DNA of 64,000 bases from contig NC_134999.1 of the NCBI RefSeq assembly GCF_051020985.1, forward strand, positions 21,733,160 to 21,797,159, in the 5' to 3' direction. Both the position numbers and the translations under genes were made by a program. Shown here piece after piece: positions 37,999-51,240 of the stretch (positions within the stretch are counted from its first letter, which is position 1; the number at the start of each line of letters is the position of its first letter). Origin of the DNA: Nomia melanderi. Lineage: Eukaryota; Arthropoda; Insecta; Hymenoptera; Halictidae. The notes below the pieces were generated by a model, which was not told where the DNA came from, searched no databases, and saw nothing but the letters and a program-made list of their open reading frames with translations.

Positions 37999-39307
37999 TT
38001 ACTTAGTGAATGCAGCGAATACAGCCCATAGGACTGGATTGGCATTAGGTTTAGCAGCTTCTGCTTCGAAATCGAGATCTAGTAATGTCCGTACTCGTCG
38101 CATCGCTATTTCATAATCATCATCGGAAAGTGGTGCAAATGCATTTTCTAGTACATCAGCTGCATGAGCTAGAATTACTAAAGCTAATGTCCGCCTGTCC
38201 ATGCGGCCTGCATCATTAACCCAACGACTTAACACAGCTTCCTGAATCTGTGAAACATAAAAATTATCATATGACGTGACTCAAGCGATGATATAAAATA
38301 CGTAACAATACAACTAAAACCTTAAAACTCACGGAACATAATCTAATCATAGAACACCCACACATACACACAAGATAAGATATTAAGCTTACTAATTAAA
38401 GTAGAAAGAATAAAGGCGAAACATGACGTGTTCATTATAATTTGTATCATAATTAACACATGAGTACTATACCTTTTTTACAAGACGACTTTTGGCAAGG
38501 TTATCAGTAAGAGGATGGGTTGTCATATCAAAGAGTAAGAAATTTTGTTTCTCCGTTGTTAATACCCCTTTTTCTACAAGATTCTTAGCTAATCTTTCTC
38601 TAACATTTTTCAGTTGATATCTTAACTTAAGCGGGTTCCATGTTTCCCCTAAACGAATTCACAACAACATTAAAACTGAAACAGACATTCTCAATCAAAT
38701 ATATACCAACCGCTAAGATATTCGATCCAACTAGGAACAGTCTCCGGCGGATCGGTTTCTTTTAAATGTTTAAGTGCCTCGTCCAACAAAACATCACCTG
38801 TAGGCGCGTCATTCCTCAACAGCAATTTCCTCACCAACAATCCCTTCTTACGCATACCGGCCTTTTCTAATTCCACTCGACCACGAAATCCAAGCTCCGC
38901 CAAGATACAACCGCGTAACCCAGAACTTATGCAATCGTTCCAAAACGAAGTGTAACCCTACAAAAGAGCGTACACCTCAGGACTTGAGTATGAGCCATCG
39001 TTACCCATTTCACAAGCTCGTTGTAACAATAATTCAACGTAACAGACTAATGTCAACAAACCTCCTTGTCCTTCAGGCCAAGCAACAAAACTTCCTCCAT
39101 CAGTGTCAACCGTGTCTCTTTATCGGAATCGTCGTCGATCGTTGGATTCGAATTAAGATCCTTTTGTGTAGAACCATCCGTGTCCGCGCCATGGCCAGAC
39201 GATTTGTCGTTGTGCCCGATATCGTTCGAACCGTCCTGGCCAAGACTGCTGCCGCTACTACTGTTAACCACACGTCGTCGTTGTACCAAACCGTCAGTGC
39301 GTTTCAT
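37999..39307 (-). CDS. Golgi phosphoprotein 3 (Vps74 orthologue)
   Basis: Four minus-strand coding exons, 39307-39062, 38957-38711, 38648-38473 and 38247-37999, give 305 residues (human GOLPH3 298). This peripheral Golgi protein binds PI4P and sorts glycosyltransferases into COPI vesicles; in Drosophila it also supports cytokinesis. The N-terminal ~60 residues are polar with an RRR cluster near the start (QRRRVV). The folded GPP34 domain begins at LTLMEEVLLLGLKDKEG. The PI4P pocket is visible as FWNDCISSGLRG and later LRYQLKNVRERL. The C-terminus (VLWAVFAAFTK) matches the family end. The second intron has the less usual donor GTTGGT. The start ATG is chosen because it gives the conserved MKRTDGLVQRR start. 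Confidence 0.96.
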
Positions 39308-40334
39308 TATTGCACGAAGCTCTGCTTCCTCTGCGATTACTTCCGCGTGTCAAATACGCCACCGTGTCGCCTTCACTCCCGTTGATTAGGCGTGCAGTCG
39401 ACCGCAGTTAAAACAAGCTGGCGGCATGTATCGAGCAGTACACACTATACTGTTGACGTTTTGACCGATACAACATATCTTTCCAAGATGGCCAAGTCCC
39501 TACAGACGTGTTACTTGATTTCACAAGTATTATTCACTTTTGTTGCCCTCGTGCTACATGGAATCAAGAAAAAATCCGGATGCGCGGTGCGTGACACTAC
39601 CGTTCCCGACTTAGTTCGTTGTTTTGGCGACACATTTACCTCGGCGCTAATGTTTTCGAAAAGAAACCTATCGAAGCTCAATCGAGGTGCTCTCGACGGT
39701 CATCGAGCCTGGAAAACGAATCGCCGTGTTTTACGAGTGTTTAGAAAGCTTGCGTCACACGGAGACGGGATTTATCGTTGCTCCGTCGGTAAGTCGTTCT
39801 CGTGATTGCCGCGCCGCAGTTTGCGCGGGATTCCAGTGACGTTTGAAAGGTGATCTTGTTTAATATTAGATTTATGGATATTTATTTGTGCAGTTCGTTC
39901 TATGGTTCTTGGAAACATTGATGTTCGTCCGTTTAGATCTAGGAAATCAATTGTTTAAAAATGTGTTATTAGGAATTATAATCGTGTAAGTGAAAATCAA
40001 TCGAAATCGATTATTTGCTAAATAATGTTTATAAAATTCGAGTCGAATTGGCTCGTTTCGTGAATCCAGTGTTAAAACCTTTGCTCTGTGCTTTTTAATG
40101 AAATTAATTAATCACGATGCTTTGAGTTTGAATTTATTTGTGAAAATTTTATTTTGTAAATTAGAATATACATTTTGTTAAGTTACTTGTGAAAACGGTA
40201 TTGCTTGAAGGGAATTAAATTATAGGTTAGTCTTGCTGGGTATACAGAATTTAAAACGAACGTGTATATTTGAAGGTTGGCTGACATTTAGTTAATAATA
40301 TAAAATATATGTTAGTTTATCTTCGGATCAAGAG
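39308..40334. other. GOLPH3 upstream region
   Basis: It should contain the GOLPH3 promoter. A plus-strand frame of 137 codons (39392-39805) diverges from it, but has no recognisable domain or exon context and is not called. The rest is AT-rich and empty. Confidence 0.4.
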
Positions 40335-41740
40335 AAAATTTCCACTGTGCTTTAAATACACTCGAACAGAGTCGGTAATTAATAAAAATATTTACTTTCT
40401 TTTTAAAATATTAATTTTTGTACTTTTAGTTAATAATATAATATACCATTACAAAAATTGATATTAGTTAATAATATTAGTTATAATAATATAAAATGTA
40501 AAATATAAAATATAAAATATAAAATATAAAATATAAAATATAAAATATAAAATATAAAATATAAAATATAAAATATAAAATATAAAATATAAAATATAAA
40601 ATATAAAATATAAAATATAAAATATAAAATATAAAATATAAAATATAAAATATAAAATATAAAATATAAAATATAAAATATAAAATATAAAATATAAAAT
40701 ATAAAATATAAAATATAAAATATAAAATATAAAATATAAAATATAAAATATAAAATATAAAATATAAAATATAAAATATAAAATATAAAATATAAAATAT
40801 AAAATATAAAATATAAAATATAAAATATAAAATATAAAATATAAAATATAAAATATAAAATATAAAATATAAAATATAAAATATAAAATATAAAATATAA
40901 AATATAAAATATAAAATATAAAATATAAAATATAAAATATAAAATATAAAATATAAAATATAAAATATAAAATATAAAATATAAAATATAAAATATAAAA
41001 TATAAAATATAAAATATAAAATATAAAATATAAAATATAAAATATAAAATATAAAATATAAAATATAAAATATAAAATATAAAATATAAAATATAAAATA
41101 TAAAATATAAAATATAAAATATAAAATATAAAATATAAAATATAAAATATAAAATATAAAATATAAAATATAAAATATAAAATATAAAATATAAAATATA
41201 AAATATAAAATATAAAATATAAAATATAAAATATAAAATATAAAATATAAAATATAAAATATAAAATATAAAATATAAAATATAAAATATAAAATATAAA
41301 ATATAAAATATAAAATATAAAATATAAAATATAAAATATAAAATATAAAATATAAAATATAAAATATAAAATATAAAATATAAAATATAAAATATAAAAT
41401 ATAAAATATAAAATATAAAATATAAAATATAAAATATAAAATATAAAATATAAAATATAAAATATAAAATATAAAATATAAAATATAAAATATAAAATAT
41501 AAAATATAAAATATAAAATATAAAATATAAAATATAAAATATAAAATATAAAATATAAAATATAAAATAATATAAAATAATATAAAATACAAGTACAAAA
41601 ATTCCTATTAGTTAATAATATAAAATATAAAATAATATGAAATACAAATATAAAAATTAATATTTTCAAAAGAGAGTAAATATTTTTATCATCGACTCCG
41701 TTCGAGTGTATTTAAAGCACGATGAAAATTCTTCCTTAAA
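40335..41740. mobile_element. Foldback-like inverted repeat enclosing a heptamer array
   Basis: Sequence at about 40345-40440 reappears as its reverse complement at about 41640-41735. The CTTTAAATACACTCGAAC core is at 40350-40367 and its complement at 41700-41717, and similarity extends for roughly 100 bases per arm with mismatches. The 7-bp array lies between the arms. This arrangement fits a small foldback or MITE-type element whose centre has expanded. No transposase is present. Confidence 0.55.
40501..41568. repeat. Perfect (AAAATAT)n array, about 152 copies
   Basis: About 1,068 bases of the heptamer without a visible interruption; the phase is unchanged over more than 840 bases. Imperfect copies extend on both sides (from about 40492 and to about 41590). 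Because 7 x 3 = 21, each minus-strand frame reads a seven-residue cycle without stops, producing frames of 373-401 codons that are not genes. Confidence 0.97.
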
Positions 41741-42540
41741 TAAGTATGTGTCACATGACAATTTACAACATACGTGGCAACGAAAAAATAATTTGTTCAC
41801 GAGACTCCGTCAATGGCTAAGAGATTCTGCAAATACGACGGATGATAATGTAGTGTACAAATAAAGTTGGAGTGTTATCCTAGTTTAGAGACTCGAAATA
41901 ACTACGAGTTGCTGCAAACTTAAAGGGAACACTCAAAGTTTTTTGCTATAAATAGTTAACACTTTTTTCTATAAAATTTAGACGATGTTTGTCGCACTAA
42001 TGTAACTAATTAGATAAAGCAAGGGGCAAAAGTAATTTACCATGAGATTTCACATAGTGACGCATTACACAAGGTTCAATATTAACACGTGCCAACGCCC
42101 ACAATTTTTGTAAGAAAATATTTTTAATATACGTGGCCACGGATAATGGTATATGTTACATGCAGTGAAAACAAAGAAGCAATATTAAAATATATAAAAA
42201 TTACTAAAAATCTGAATATAACTTATTATTTTATTTAAAAAGTCAATACAGTTCACGAGTAAAGTGTAATCGAAGTTTTCGTGGCGCGGAATGTGTTAAA
42301 CATCAAACTTTATAATTTTACTGTGTCGAGCCACGTGGTAACTGAGAGTTACCTCCAGAGTGTAAAGAGATAACATCTCGTGTTCTGTTAAATCCCTGCT
42401 CTATAATTTCTTTCTCAGCCATGATCGATATAACCACGTTTAGTGGTTTTAAATTTACAAAAATTGCGCAATAATTATGTTTATTAAATTATATTTAAAA
42501 TCTTTACCACAAGTTTGACAGGTTATTATAAAACAAGAGG

Positions 42541-42811
42541 TTAACTCTCTATGGGCGAAATTTTATTTCGTGATTGTAACAAAATTGATGCAGTATGAAA
42601 TTAATAAATATCAACATACGAACACAAATTAACAATGTATTCGATGATTTTAATAATTTTATTAAAACGAATATATTTTGTAATCTCAAAATTACAATGA
42701 CGTCGAACGTGAACGCCTCTGTAAAAAAGCTTAAGTCGATTAATTATTCAATGTCACTCGTCATTTTACAATAAAATATTGAATAAATCAATTTGACCTA
42801 TAGAGGGTTAA
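42541..42811. mobile_element. Candidate TTAA-flanked MITE
   Basis: TTAACTCTCTATGGG at 42541 and CCTATAGAGGGTTAA ending at 42811 form imperfect terminal inverted repeats with TTAA at both ends, as in piggyBac-type non-autonomous elements. About 270 bases, without coding content. The segment near its right end has a diverged copy around 42905-42980. Confidence 0.5.
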
Positions 42812-44219
42812 CATTAACGTCTAATTTAATTCTATCTAATTCAGCATTAATAAAACGTCCAGTAACAACAACGCAACACAATTAAATAATTTAATACATC
42901 CTTTAATATATTTTTCAGTTAATCAATTATTTAATGTCACTCGTCATTTCGCGATAAAAAATTAAATCAATTTAACCTATACTGATGTGACTTCAAAATT
43001 AACATGTTTGTCGTTGAAGATAACAAGTGTATCAGCTTGAAACTCGATTGGGACATTTTTGGAACGGTAAACATAAAAATTTCTAAGAAATGTACTTGAA
43101 TTACTTGATCACGAATGTACAATGCAGACTGCTATCTATGTTACAAAGGTAATTGCGTGGCGCGTACCGCTCGTTATTTGCTCCAATTCTTCCGCTAACT
43201 TATTATCAGCACAATGGACATTCAAGTCAATTGACTCGTCGGTATTCAACGAAGAAGCTAACCTCGCTTTCGCGTTTGCTGAATAATTGAATGACGTCGG
43301 AGCACGATCTTTTTAGGTTGGAATCGGACGTGGCAACCTTTGTGTCAGTGGTTTGTTAGGTTATAAGTGCAATTGTCAATTTGGTTATGAATATATAAAT
43401 ATAATTGTAATTATATTGTATGGCTGTGTTTTTTATTTAACACGTTGACTATTGTGACAAAAGGAACATCTTTTGTACCATTTATTCTTACGTTAGCAAA
43501 AATGAAAAGGGAGAATTATTGTATTATAAAATATATGTAAATTAATATATGAATGAAAATAATTGTATAATAATAATTTTATTTAATTACATTTCTATCT
43601 TAATTATATGATTATATAATAGTGACTTTATTTAATTAAATTTATTTTTTAATTATATAATGATAACTTATTTAACTACATTTCTTTTTCAATTATATAA
43701 TTATACAATGATAATTTTATTTAATTACATTTATTTTTTAATTATGTGATGATATAGTAACTTTATTCAATTACATTTCTTTTTTTCGAGAAAAATGCAT
43801 TTAAAGTTTCGACAAACGAATTGTCGCATATAAAATCTTGTTACGTTCAATCAGCTATGCCGCTGTATACAAAATTCCTTCCGACTCCTCGAACACCTCG
43901 TTCTCAAGAGTTCTTTTTTCTCTCGTTAAATTCATTGAATTAAAAATTAATGAATGAATTTAACACGACCGAAATGCCGCGTGGTTGATTCGGCCTGCCT
44001 TAACTTGGCGCTATAATCGTGTCAAATTTCGAAAGTTTCTCGAATTTTTCTTTGAAATTTTCTAATTTATCTTGGATTACCGTTAAATTAATAAAAAGAA
44101 ACTTCCGAAAAAGAACTTAAAAGACAATAAGTTCACAGAAAGAAAATCTCTAATCTGTGAACGAGCAGTTTACACGATTTCCTCAGAAAAATAATGTATA
44201 ATAATAAATATTAATACAT

Positions 44220-44425
44220 AATTGAAATATAATTATTAGAAATATAAGTGTTAGAAATGTAGATATTACAAATATGGATATTAGAAATATAGATATTAGA
44301 AATATAAATATTACAAACATAACTATTACAAATATAGATATTACAAATATAAATACTTCAAAAATAAATACTTCAAATAAAAATATTAGAAGTATAGATA
44401 TTACAAATATAGATATTACAAATTT
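44220..44425. repeat. 15-bp AT-rich minisatellite
   Basis: About 13 imperfect copies of a 15-base unit such as ATAGATATTACAAAT. Its plus frame reads an Asp-Ile-Thr-Asn-Ile cycle; the minus frame is hydrophobic. Both are products of the repeat. Confidence 0.8.
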
Positions 44426-47400
44426 GAGTGACGATGTATTCAAGTGGAATGAGAGAAATTAAGACAAAAAAGTATTCAAAAATCATATAAATCTTTACCG
44501 AGAAGGATAATTGCTATCATTAAATGTAAAGAAGGTCTCACAAAATATTAAATAGTAAATATTATTTACAAATTTGTTTATATGTTAAGTTTCTCCTCAA
44601 ATGTGCTATCATTTTGTCCCACTTGTAAACTATAATATTTACATTTGCGTTCGCAGAATTTTGTTAAAGCGAGTGTGGACGATATTTAGCAGGTTATACA
44701 TACAGATCTGCCCGAAGTAATTGATAAAATACAATATATATTTCTTACAATTTATAATACAACATATTAGAAAATAAAGAGCGTGCTATCTTTTTGTTCC
44801 GTAGCATAAGAAAAATCATCGTTTGCTCGTAGTTTTATATATATCGCATAGTACGAAGTACAAATATAGCAGTTTCAACGATTCTATATATAAATAACTA
44901 ATATCCAGCCACAAAATTAAATAATTTGCAAGCGCCAGTATGTTACTAAAAAAAACCTTGATATTATTCTAAACATTTATATTCAGTCACCTGGCTATCG
45001 AGAATGTGTAAATAATTTATTTACTGATGCTCGCTAATGCGTACACCCTGTAATCCTCTATCACAAATTGTTGCTAACAATATATTGTCGTTAACACTAA
45101 AGTTAAAGGTTCAGATCGCAAAAGAATCTCAGTAGGTTCGAGAACATACGATGTATGCTTCGCTTTTCCTGTAGGATTCTATCACAATTATAGGAGGTTC
45201 CGTGGAATCAACGAGTCTTCTAACGAAGTAGGCGTTTTTATTCAAAACCTAGTTCAAGACTAGCTAAGACCTTTTATACGGAGTTTCGGTTGACATAGGG
45301 CGCAGGGCGGGGCTAGATAGGTTGTCTTATTGGCGTCGAAAGTTCGGTTGGTCACGCTCGCTAAGGCTCTGGCGCCTGTGCCGTGCGACAAGATGGCGGG
45401 TTGCGCGACACCCGACGACGCACAGCGAATTTTGCGACGAAGTCAGCGTTTTTATTCAAAACTGTTGGGGTTAATAAATAACGACACTTCTTTATTTATT
45501 ATATATAATTTAATACGTTTATATACGTTTATCGTATATAATTTCTAACATAAAGAAATGACACTGTAAATGGAATCATCGTGCTTTATCGTGTCTCTTC
45601 ACGCTTAAGAGACTTAAAAAATATGACACCCATAGAAATGCGCAGTTTCCATGAATGGGAAGATTAAATAATAATTGATAACAGAAGAATATCCGATTCA
45701 AATCCAATTTATCGGATATGATGTCGGGTTAAAGACAGAACATACATTTGTCATATTTATAATTAAGAATATGAATAAATATTAATTTAAATAAATCAAT
45801 TTATTATTTAAAAAGGATGAATAAATTTATAATACACTTATTATAAATAAAGAGAAATGAATTTAATACAAAATTTAATGAAAGAAACTAAAGTAGCTTG
45901 ACTTTCCTTTAATTTATAATCATTAAATAAGAAATGAATTATTCTAATTGCTAAGAATAATAAATAAGTAATTAATAAACACATATTTCATTCATACTTA
46001 ATTAAATCTACTAAACTTATAATAATATTACAAATTCAGTGAAAAATTCTCATCACTCTATTTCGTGTAATAAAATTCATAACAAAGGCAAATGGGGTTA
46101 CAAATAATTATTAACAATTCGGCATCGAACTACTCGTATTATTATTTACTCACTTATTTAGTAATATAAGTGATTAAATTATTTGAGAACGATTACAGTA
46201 AGAAAATTCATATGAAATGAAGATTTTTAGTAATATATCTTTATTTCACATGAATTTTCTTACTCTAATTGTTCTCAAACAATTTAGAAGCTCCGATCAT
46301 CGGTAACACCGTGGCAGTCAACATGTTGAAACACGATAAATTCACAAATCTCTAATCTCCGAACGAGCAGCCTACACGTTTCCCCAGAAAAATAATAAAT
46401 TATAATCCAACGTAGATTTAGAACCGCGTTCTCGACGGTTTTTGAGACGCCGCGATGCGTCAGCCGTTTTATCGGGCCCATGTTTCTTCGAATCACGGTA
46501 CACGGCGGAAACCGCGGTTATCCGACGTTAATAACTCTTCCGCGTGTACTGTCACGCAGCTGATGTCTAATGCTGCTGAGATTAACCCGAGAAGGTTTTA
46601 CGATACGAGGAATATCTGAAAAGCGCCTTCTTGCGTCCTTAACACGTTGAATGCCATGAACGACCAAATCGAATTGCTATAGTTCACTCAATGAAACGAC
46701 AATTATATGAAAACATTTCTATATTGTAGTCGTCAAATACACTTAACTGGTCAATAATTTTGCAGCCAGACGCGACAAACCGTATAATCCTTCGTTCACC
46801 CTGCGGTGATAACTTTTTGGTCTTCCTCCAACATTGAATGTATTTTTGCAGTATTTTCTTGTTCTCTGCATTGTCGATTGACTGACACTGCAATTTTCCG
46901 CTGTCTTACGCGTCGACAAGCCGTTACTCGAAAGAGAAATGACGTTTTCAAACAGTTTCGAGCGATTGATTTCATATTTGTTCTTACTTCACTCGCGTAC
47001 TTTTCCGTTCCACTGATTGCGAAGAACTGAGTGTTAAGACGTAGAATAATATTTCGTAAATATACCAAAATGCTAGATGTAAACATTCTACGTAAACATT
47101 TCTTTTCCCGATCGGTGCAAAACCGATTCAATCTATTTCCCTTGCCGTTGCTAAACGAGGAATTAATCAATGAAAAAAATTTCTTGAGTTACCTCTAACT
47201 ACGATAAAAATAATTATAATGTTGATTTCTTGTTATTCTTATATACTCCTAGCAATGAATAATGATTTACACAGAACTTGTGGTCATTGGTTCAGTTATG
47301 CTTCTTACTGTATAATGTTTAATTGTTTTATAAATTTTCATAATAGTTATGAGAAAGCTTTTCACGATCGTTCTGTTTCAAATAATTTGCTGTTTAATAC

Positions 47401-47596
47401 GTGAATACACATATACGAGTAATATTATTACGATGATTAACACTAAAACTATCGAATCGGTCAAGATGGCCGGTAGAAATTTTATTATCTTTCGAGTATC
47501 AATTTACCCTCGCATCCACCCGTTTTTGAACTTTGATCATCATTTACAAGCATTCAATGACACGCCACATTAAAATCTTTATAGCTACACATTCGA

Positions 47597-48367
47597 GCAT
47601 CTCTCCTCTACTTTTTCAACAAATTTGAACCGCGTATCGTTTCTAGTTTCCACGTAACACTTGTTTCTTCCAAAAATTCGACCGCTTTCACAAAAACCCA
47701 TTTTCGTCGAAAACGGGACGTGACTCAGCAATTTGGTTTTCGGATTCGTATTTAGAGTAAGGAACTCTATAAGCATCGCCTAGTGGTTATTGAGAGACAC
47801 AGGAAAAGTTCAAATTTCTTCTACAGTGTAATTAGTAACGCACCGAACGTAATAAGTAACATCGGATAAGGATCGAGGCGACATCTTACGGAAAGCGAGC
47901 CTGGTGTTCCGTTTAACTTGACTTTGCGGCATGTGCGAAATATCAAGCGGTTTCATCTCGCGCGATTCAATTACGTCAACGTTTGTTTATTCTGCTGTTA
48001 TCTTGTTATGTAAACACTGGCAGAATTATTTTGTCACTCTCATTAGTGTTCAGTAATTTTGAAATGTGTCGTACTGTAATGCAAATGTAAAGATTATTAA
48101 ATGATTATCAAGTATATTGTGTTATAATGTGAATGTAAAAATTATTAAATGATTATGAAGTATGTTGTATTATAATGTGAATTTAAGAATTATTTAATAA
48201 TTATCAAGTATGTTATATTGTAATGCGAATGAAATTATCAAGTAATTTTTAAATATGTTATATTACAATGTGAATGTAAATATTATCAAATAATCAAGTA
48301 TGTTATAGTATAATATAAATGAAAAACATTGTCAAATAATTATCAAGTATGTTATATTATAATATCA
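47597..48367. repeat. Long inverted repeat, left arm A
   Basis: Nearly identical, in reverse orientation, to 56131-56905. Both arms carry the same 63-codon frame with only a few substitutions, the same middle stretch (for example CTGGCAGAATTATTTTGTCA) and the same AT-rich minisatellite at the inner end. Arms of about 770 bases lie about 7.8 kb apart. The high identity indicates a recent duplication or continuing gene conversion. Confidence 0.9.
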
Positions 48368-48520
48368 ATGAAAGACATTATAAAATAATTATCAAATGTG
48401 TTATATTATAATATCAATGAAAAAATTATCAAATAATTATCAGATAATTATCAAGTAGGTTACATTATAATATCAATGTAAACATTATCAAATAATTATC
48501 AAGTATCATATTATAACACC
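48100..48520. repeat. AT-rich minisatellite at the end of arm A
   Basis: About eight imperfect copies of a roughly 50-60 base unit containing TATCAAGTATGTTATATTA and AATGTGAATGTAAA. The same units occur inverted at about 56130-56420. Confidence 0.8.
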
Positions 48521-49869
48521 AGCGCATACGCCCCACGCGACCTGAACGGAAAGTCTTCAAAAAACGGTCTGGCATGGAACGTGTTAAGTATAATAATTAA
48601 TTACAGAGGAATAATATTTACTTTGAATTCGAATGAACTGAGTAATATATATATTCGTTGTAGGGTTAATATATCACTTAAAATAGTAACTTTATTTAAT
48701 GACATTTCTTTGAGAATTATATAATAGAACTTATTTAACGAAATACTTCCTTTCACCATAATCCCATAATACTGAATAATAGAATGATTTCATGATCACC
48801 AGAATACGATCTTTTTAGGTTGGAATCAGACGTGGCAACTTTCGTGCCAATGGATTGTTAGCTCATAAATGCAATTGTAAATTTTGTCAAACGGGCGTTT
48901 GATCAGCTGCTTGTAAACATCATGACAATCAGACACACACAAGCGAAGCTCTTCTTGGAATTTCACACTGCTTTCGGAATTCTTATCTATTTTAAAGAAA
49001 TGCATCTCCAAATACAAATAGTATCACAATTGTACCATTTAAAGGTAACATTTCAATCATTTAATGACAAGCAATATTCAAAATCTTTATAGCTACACAT
49101 GCCTACATATTCGGATAACTCTCCTCTACTTTTTCAACAAATTTTAACCGCCTATCGTTATTAGTTTCCACGTAACACTTGTTTCTTCCAAAAATTCGAC
49201 CTCTTACAAAAACCCATTTTTGTCGAAAACTGGACCTGACCTGTCTCTCGCTATAATCCTTGTAAAAATTGTAACGACAAATTTTATTTTTCGTTTCCTC
49301 GTATCAATCATTCTATCGAACCGAAACTATTTGTTCCCGAAACCACCCAAATATTTCAAAAACAACAGTTTGTCGACGGAAGGACGCCCGGCAACCCCGC
49401 ATACCGTAACGCAGTAACGACCGATTTTTATTGCTCGCGAACAATGGAGCGAAACGAAAATTACAGCCCAGACACGGCCGTCGTTCCTCGTTCCGGGGCG
49501 AAACATTAACTTTTACAGTTAAACCGCGCACGTGTCCTCGAAAGTAGCAATAAACCGATACGTGTGCCCGCGACGCGACACACGCCCGGCACAGTCATCG
49601 ATGCGTGACACTCCGAAAGCGTGACGCTCCGCGGAACGAATGCTCTCGAGACACATCTAGAAACAATAACCGTTTCCTAGAAGATTTCACGGAAATCAAT
49701 GAAGTCTACTGTCTATGGATTCAATTTTTGAATTTTAATCCTTTCACTGGAGAGATGACTTCAGTCACCGGATGATTCGGTGCAGCTGAATTCTAAATTT
49801 TATTTAGCTTTGTGTACGGTATCGATAAGTGAAATATTAGGAAATAGTTTTGTGAATTTATGTTTGATT

Positions 49870-50310
49870 TGATATGTATGAAACTATAGAAAACTGTAGA
49901 AAAGTATATGAAACTATAGAAAACTATAGAAAACTATATAGAGAGCTATAAAAAACTATAGAAAACTATAGAAAACTATATAGAGAGCTATAGAAAATTA
50001 TAGAAAACTATATAGAGAGCTATAGAAAACTATAGAAAACTATATAGAGCTATATAGAGCTATATAGAGCTATATAGTGCTATATAAAACTATATAAAAC
50101 TATATAAAACTATATAGCGCTATATAAAACTACATAAAACTATATGAAACCATATAAAAGTATATAAGACTATGTAAAACTATATCAAACTATATCAAAG
50201 TATATAAAATCATATAAAACTATACAAAACCATATGAAACTATATAAAACTATATCAAACAATATCAAACAATATCAAAGTATATAAAATCATATAAAAC
50301 TATATATCAA
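49870..50310. repeat. Tandem repeat of AAAACTATATA-type units
   Basis: About 440 bases of 10-20 base units (AAAACTATAG, AGAGAGCTAT, AAAACTATATA). Very similar motifs occur in reverse orientation at about 31465-31735. Confidence 0.85.
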
Positions 50311-50678
50311 ATTTTAATTTATAATAATTGACAACAAAAGGATAATATCGTATTATCTAGAATTTTTAGCGTAGGTTAAAGTATTTTTAAGAAGAGTGAA
50401 TGTAAGAATGAGTGTGAGTGAAGGACAGGCTATAAAACGGTCGAGGGAAAGTGGCCTGCAGAATGTCGCGGACTCAAGACTGCAGGGCCAGCTTTCCAGG
50501 GGTGCATCCGAGTGTTTGCGATGAGTGCGAGTGAGAAGAATGCTTGTGGGGAAGAGAATGATTTTTGGGAGAGAATGGCTGTGAGAGAGTGGTAAGAGAG
50601 TGGCGAGAGGAGAGTCGTGTGTTGGCCTCCGTGGCATTGAGTTGTATTTTTAAGTGTTCGTGTTGTTTCCATATTTTA

Positions 50679-50917
50679 TTTACCCTTTGCACTCGGAAGT
50701 TTTTCACTAGAAACATTCGACATTTTCCGATGAGACATAGACGATATTTGAATCGAACTAATGAGAAAACACGTGAATTCAGAAACAAAGCTATTTTATA
50801 TAAATATTTCACATATTGATGCACTATGAAAACTTAATATCATATTTAACAGTTTGTAATTTTGTTATATTAAATGAAATGATGACTGAGGGTCACCGCT
50901 CGAGTGCAAAAGGTAAA
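50679..50917. mobile_element. Short element with 17-bp terminal inverted repeats (MITE)
   Basis: TTTACCCTTTGCACTCG at 50679-50695 and CGAGTGCAAAAGGTAAA at 50901-50917 are inverted copies with one mismatch. About 239 bases, no coding content. A diverged copy of the interior lies at about 60715-60905, and a loose end (CCGAGTGCAAAGGGTTAA) at about 60270. Confidence 0.7.
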
Positions 50918-51240
50918 ACTGCATTTACTTAGGCATTTACAGAAAGCGGAGATAACGAAGGATCTAGCGAATTTTCCAGAGTAACGTAAAACCCAAAGTT
51001 TCCAAAAGTAATATCTTTTATTTCTTATTTATTATTGTTTTAAAAAAATCTTTTGACCAAAGTACGACAGGTATGCTGCAGTATCTACCGAACTTCGAAA
51101 CACTTTTACTTGAATTCAACTGTTTATGTAAAAAGTAAGAATTCATTTCATCGACGTTGTATGCCTGCAATCTTCAATATAGAATTAACTTCTTTCTTGT
51201 ATCTGTCTTTTTACTCGTAATTTGCTATAATCGTTCTTGT

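Larger units (their letters stand above)
41741..47590. other. Gene-poor AT-rich region with scattered duplicates
   Basis: No supported gene. It holds a TTAA-flanked element (42541-42811), a segment at 43295-43385 repeated at 48797-48885, a segment at about 44146-44225 related to 46340-46410, the 15-bp repeat at 44220-44425, and a weakly CpG-rich patch at about 46370-46560. Confidence 0.5.
48521..51240. other. Repeat-rich gene-free segment
   Basis: It contains the duplicate segment 48797-48885, a satellite monomer in reverse orientation near 49080-49240, a CpG-richer patch at about 49370-49680, the tandem repeat at 49870-50310, a G/A-rich non-coding segment (50390-50640) and the element at 50679-50917. 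A 38-base stretch at 49020-49057 is repeated exactly in reverse at 52163-52200. No gene is supported. Confidence 0.55.

Noticed and set aside
39392..39805. 137-codon plus-strand frame divergent from GOLPH3
   Set aside because: No recognisable domain, no exon signals; a divergent gene there is possible but unsupported.
40464..41669. 401-codon and 373-codon frames on the minus strand
   Set aside because: They are read from a 7-bp repeat, which has a 21-base frame cycle without stops; no start context, domain or exon structure.
44274..44462. Frame with repeated DITNI
   Set aside because: Product of a 15-bp minisatellite.
47585..47776. 63-codon frame repeated in both A arms as a conserved small gene
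   Set aside because: Identity is explained by recent duplication of the whole arm; no evidence that codons are favoured, and part of it lies in a satellite monomer.
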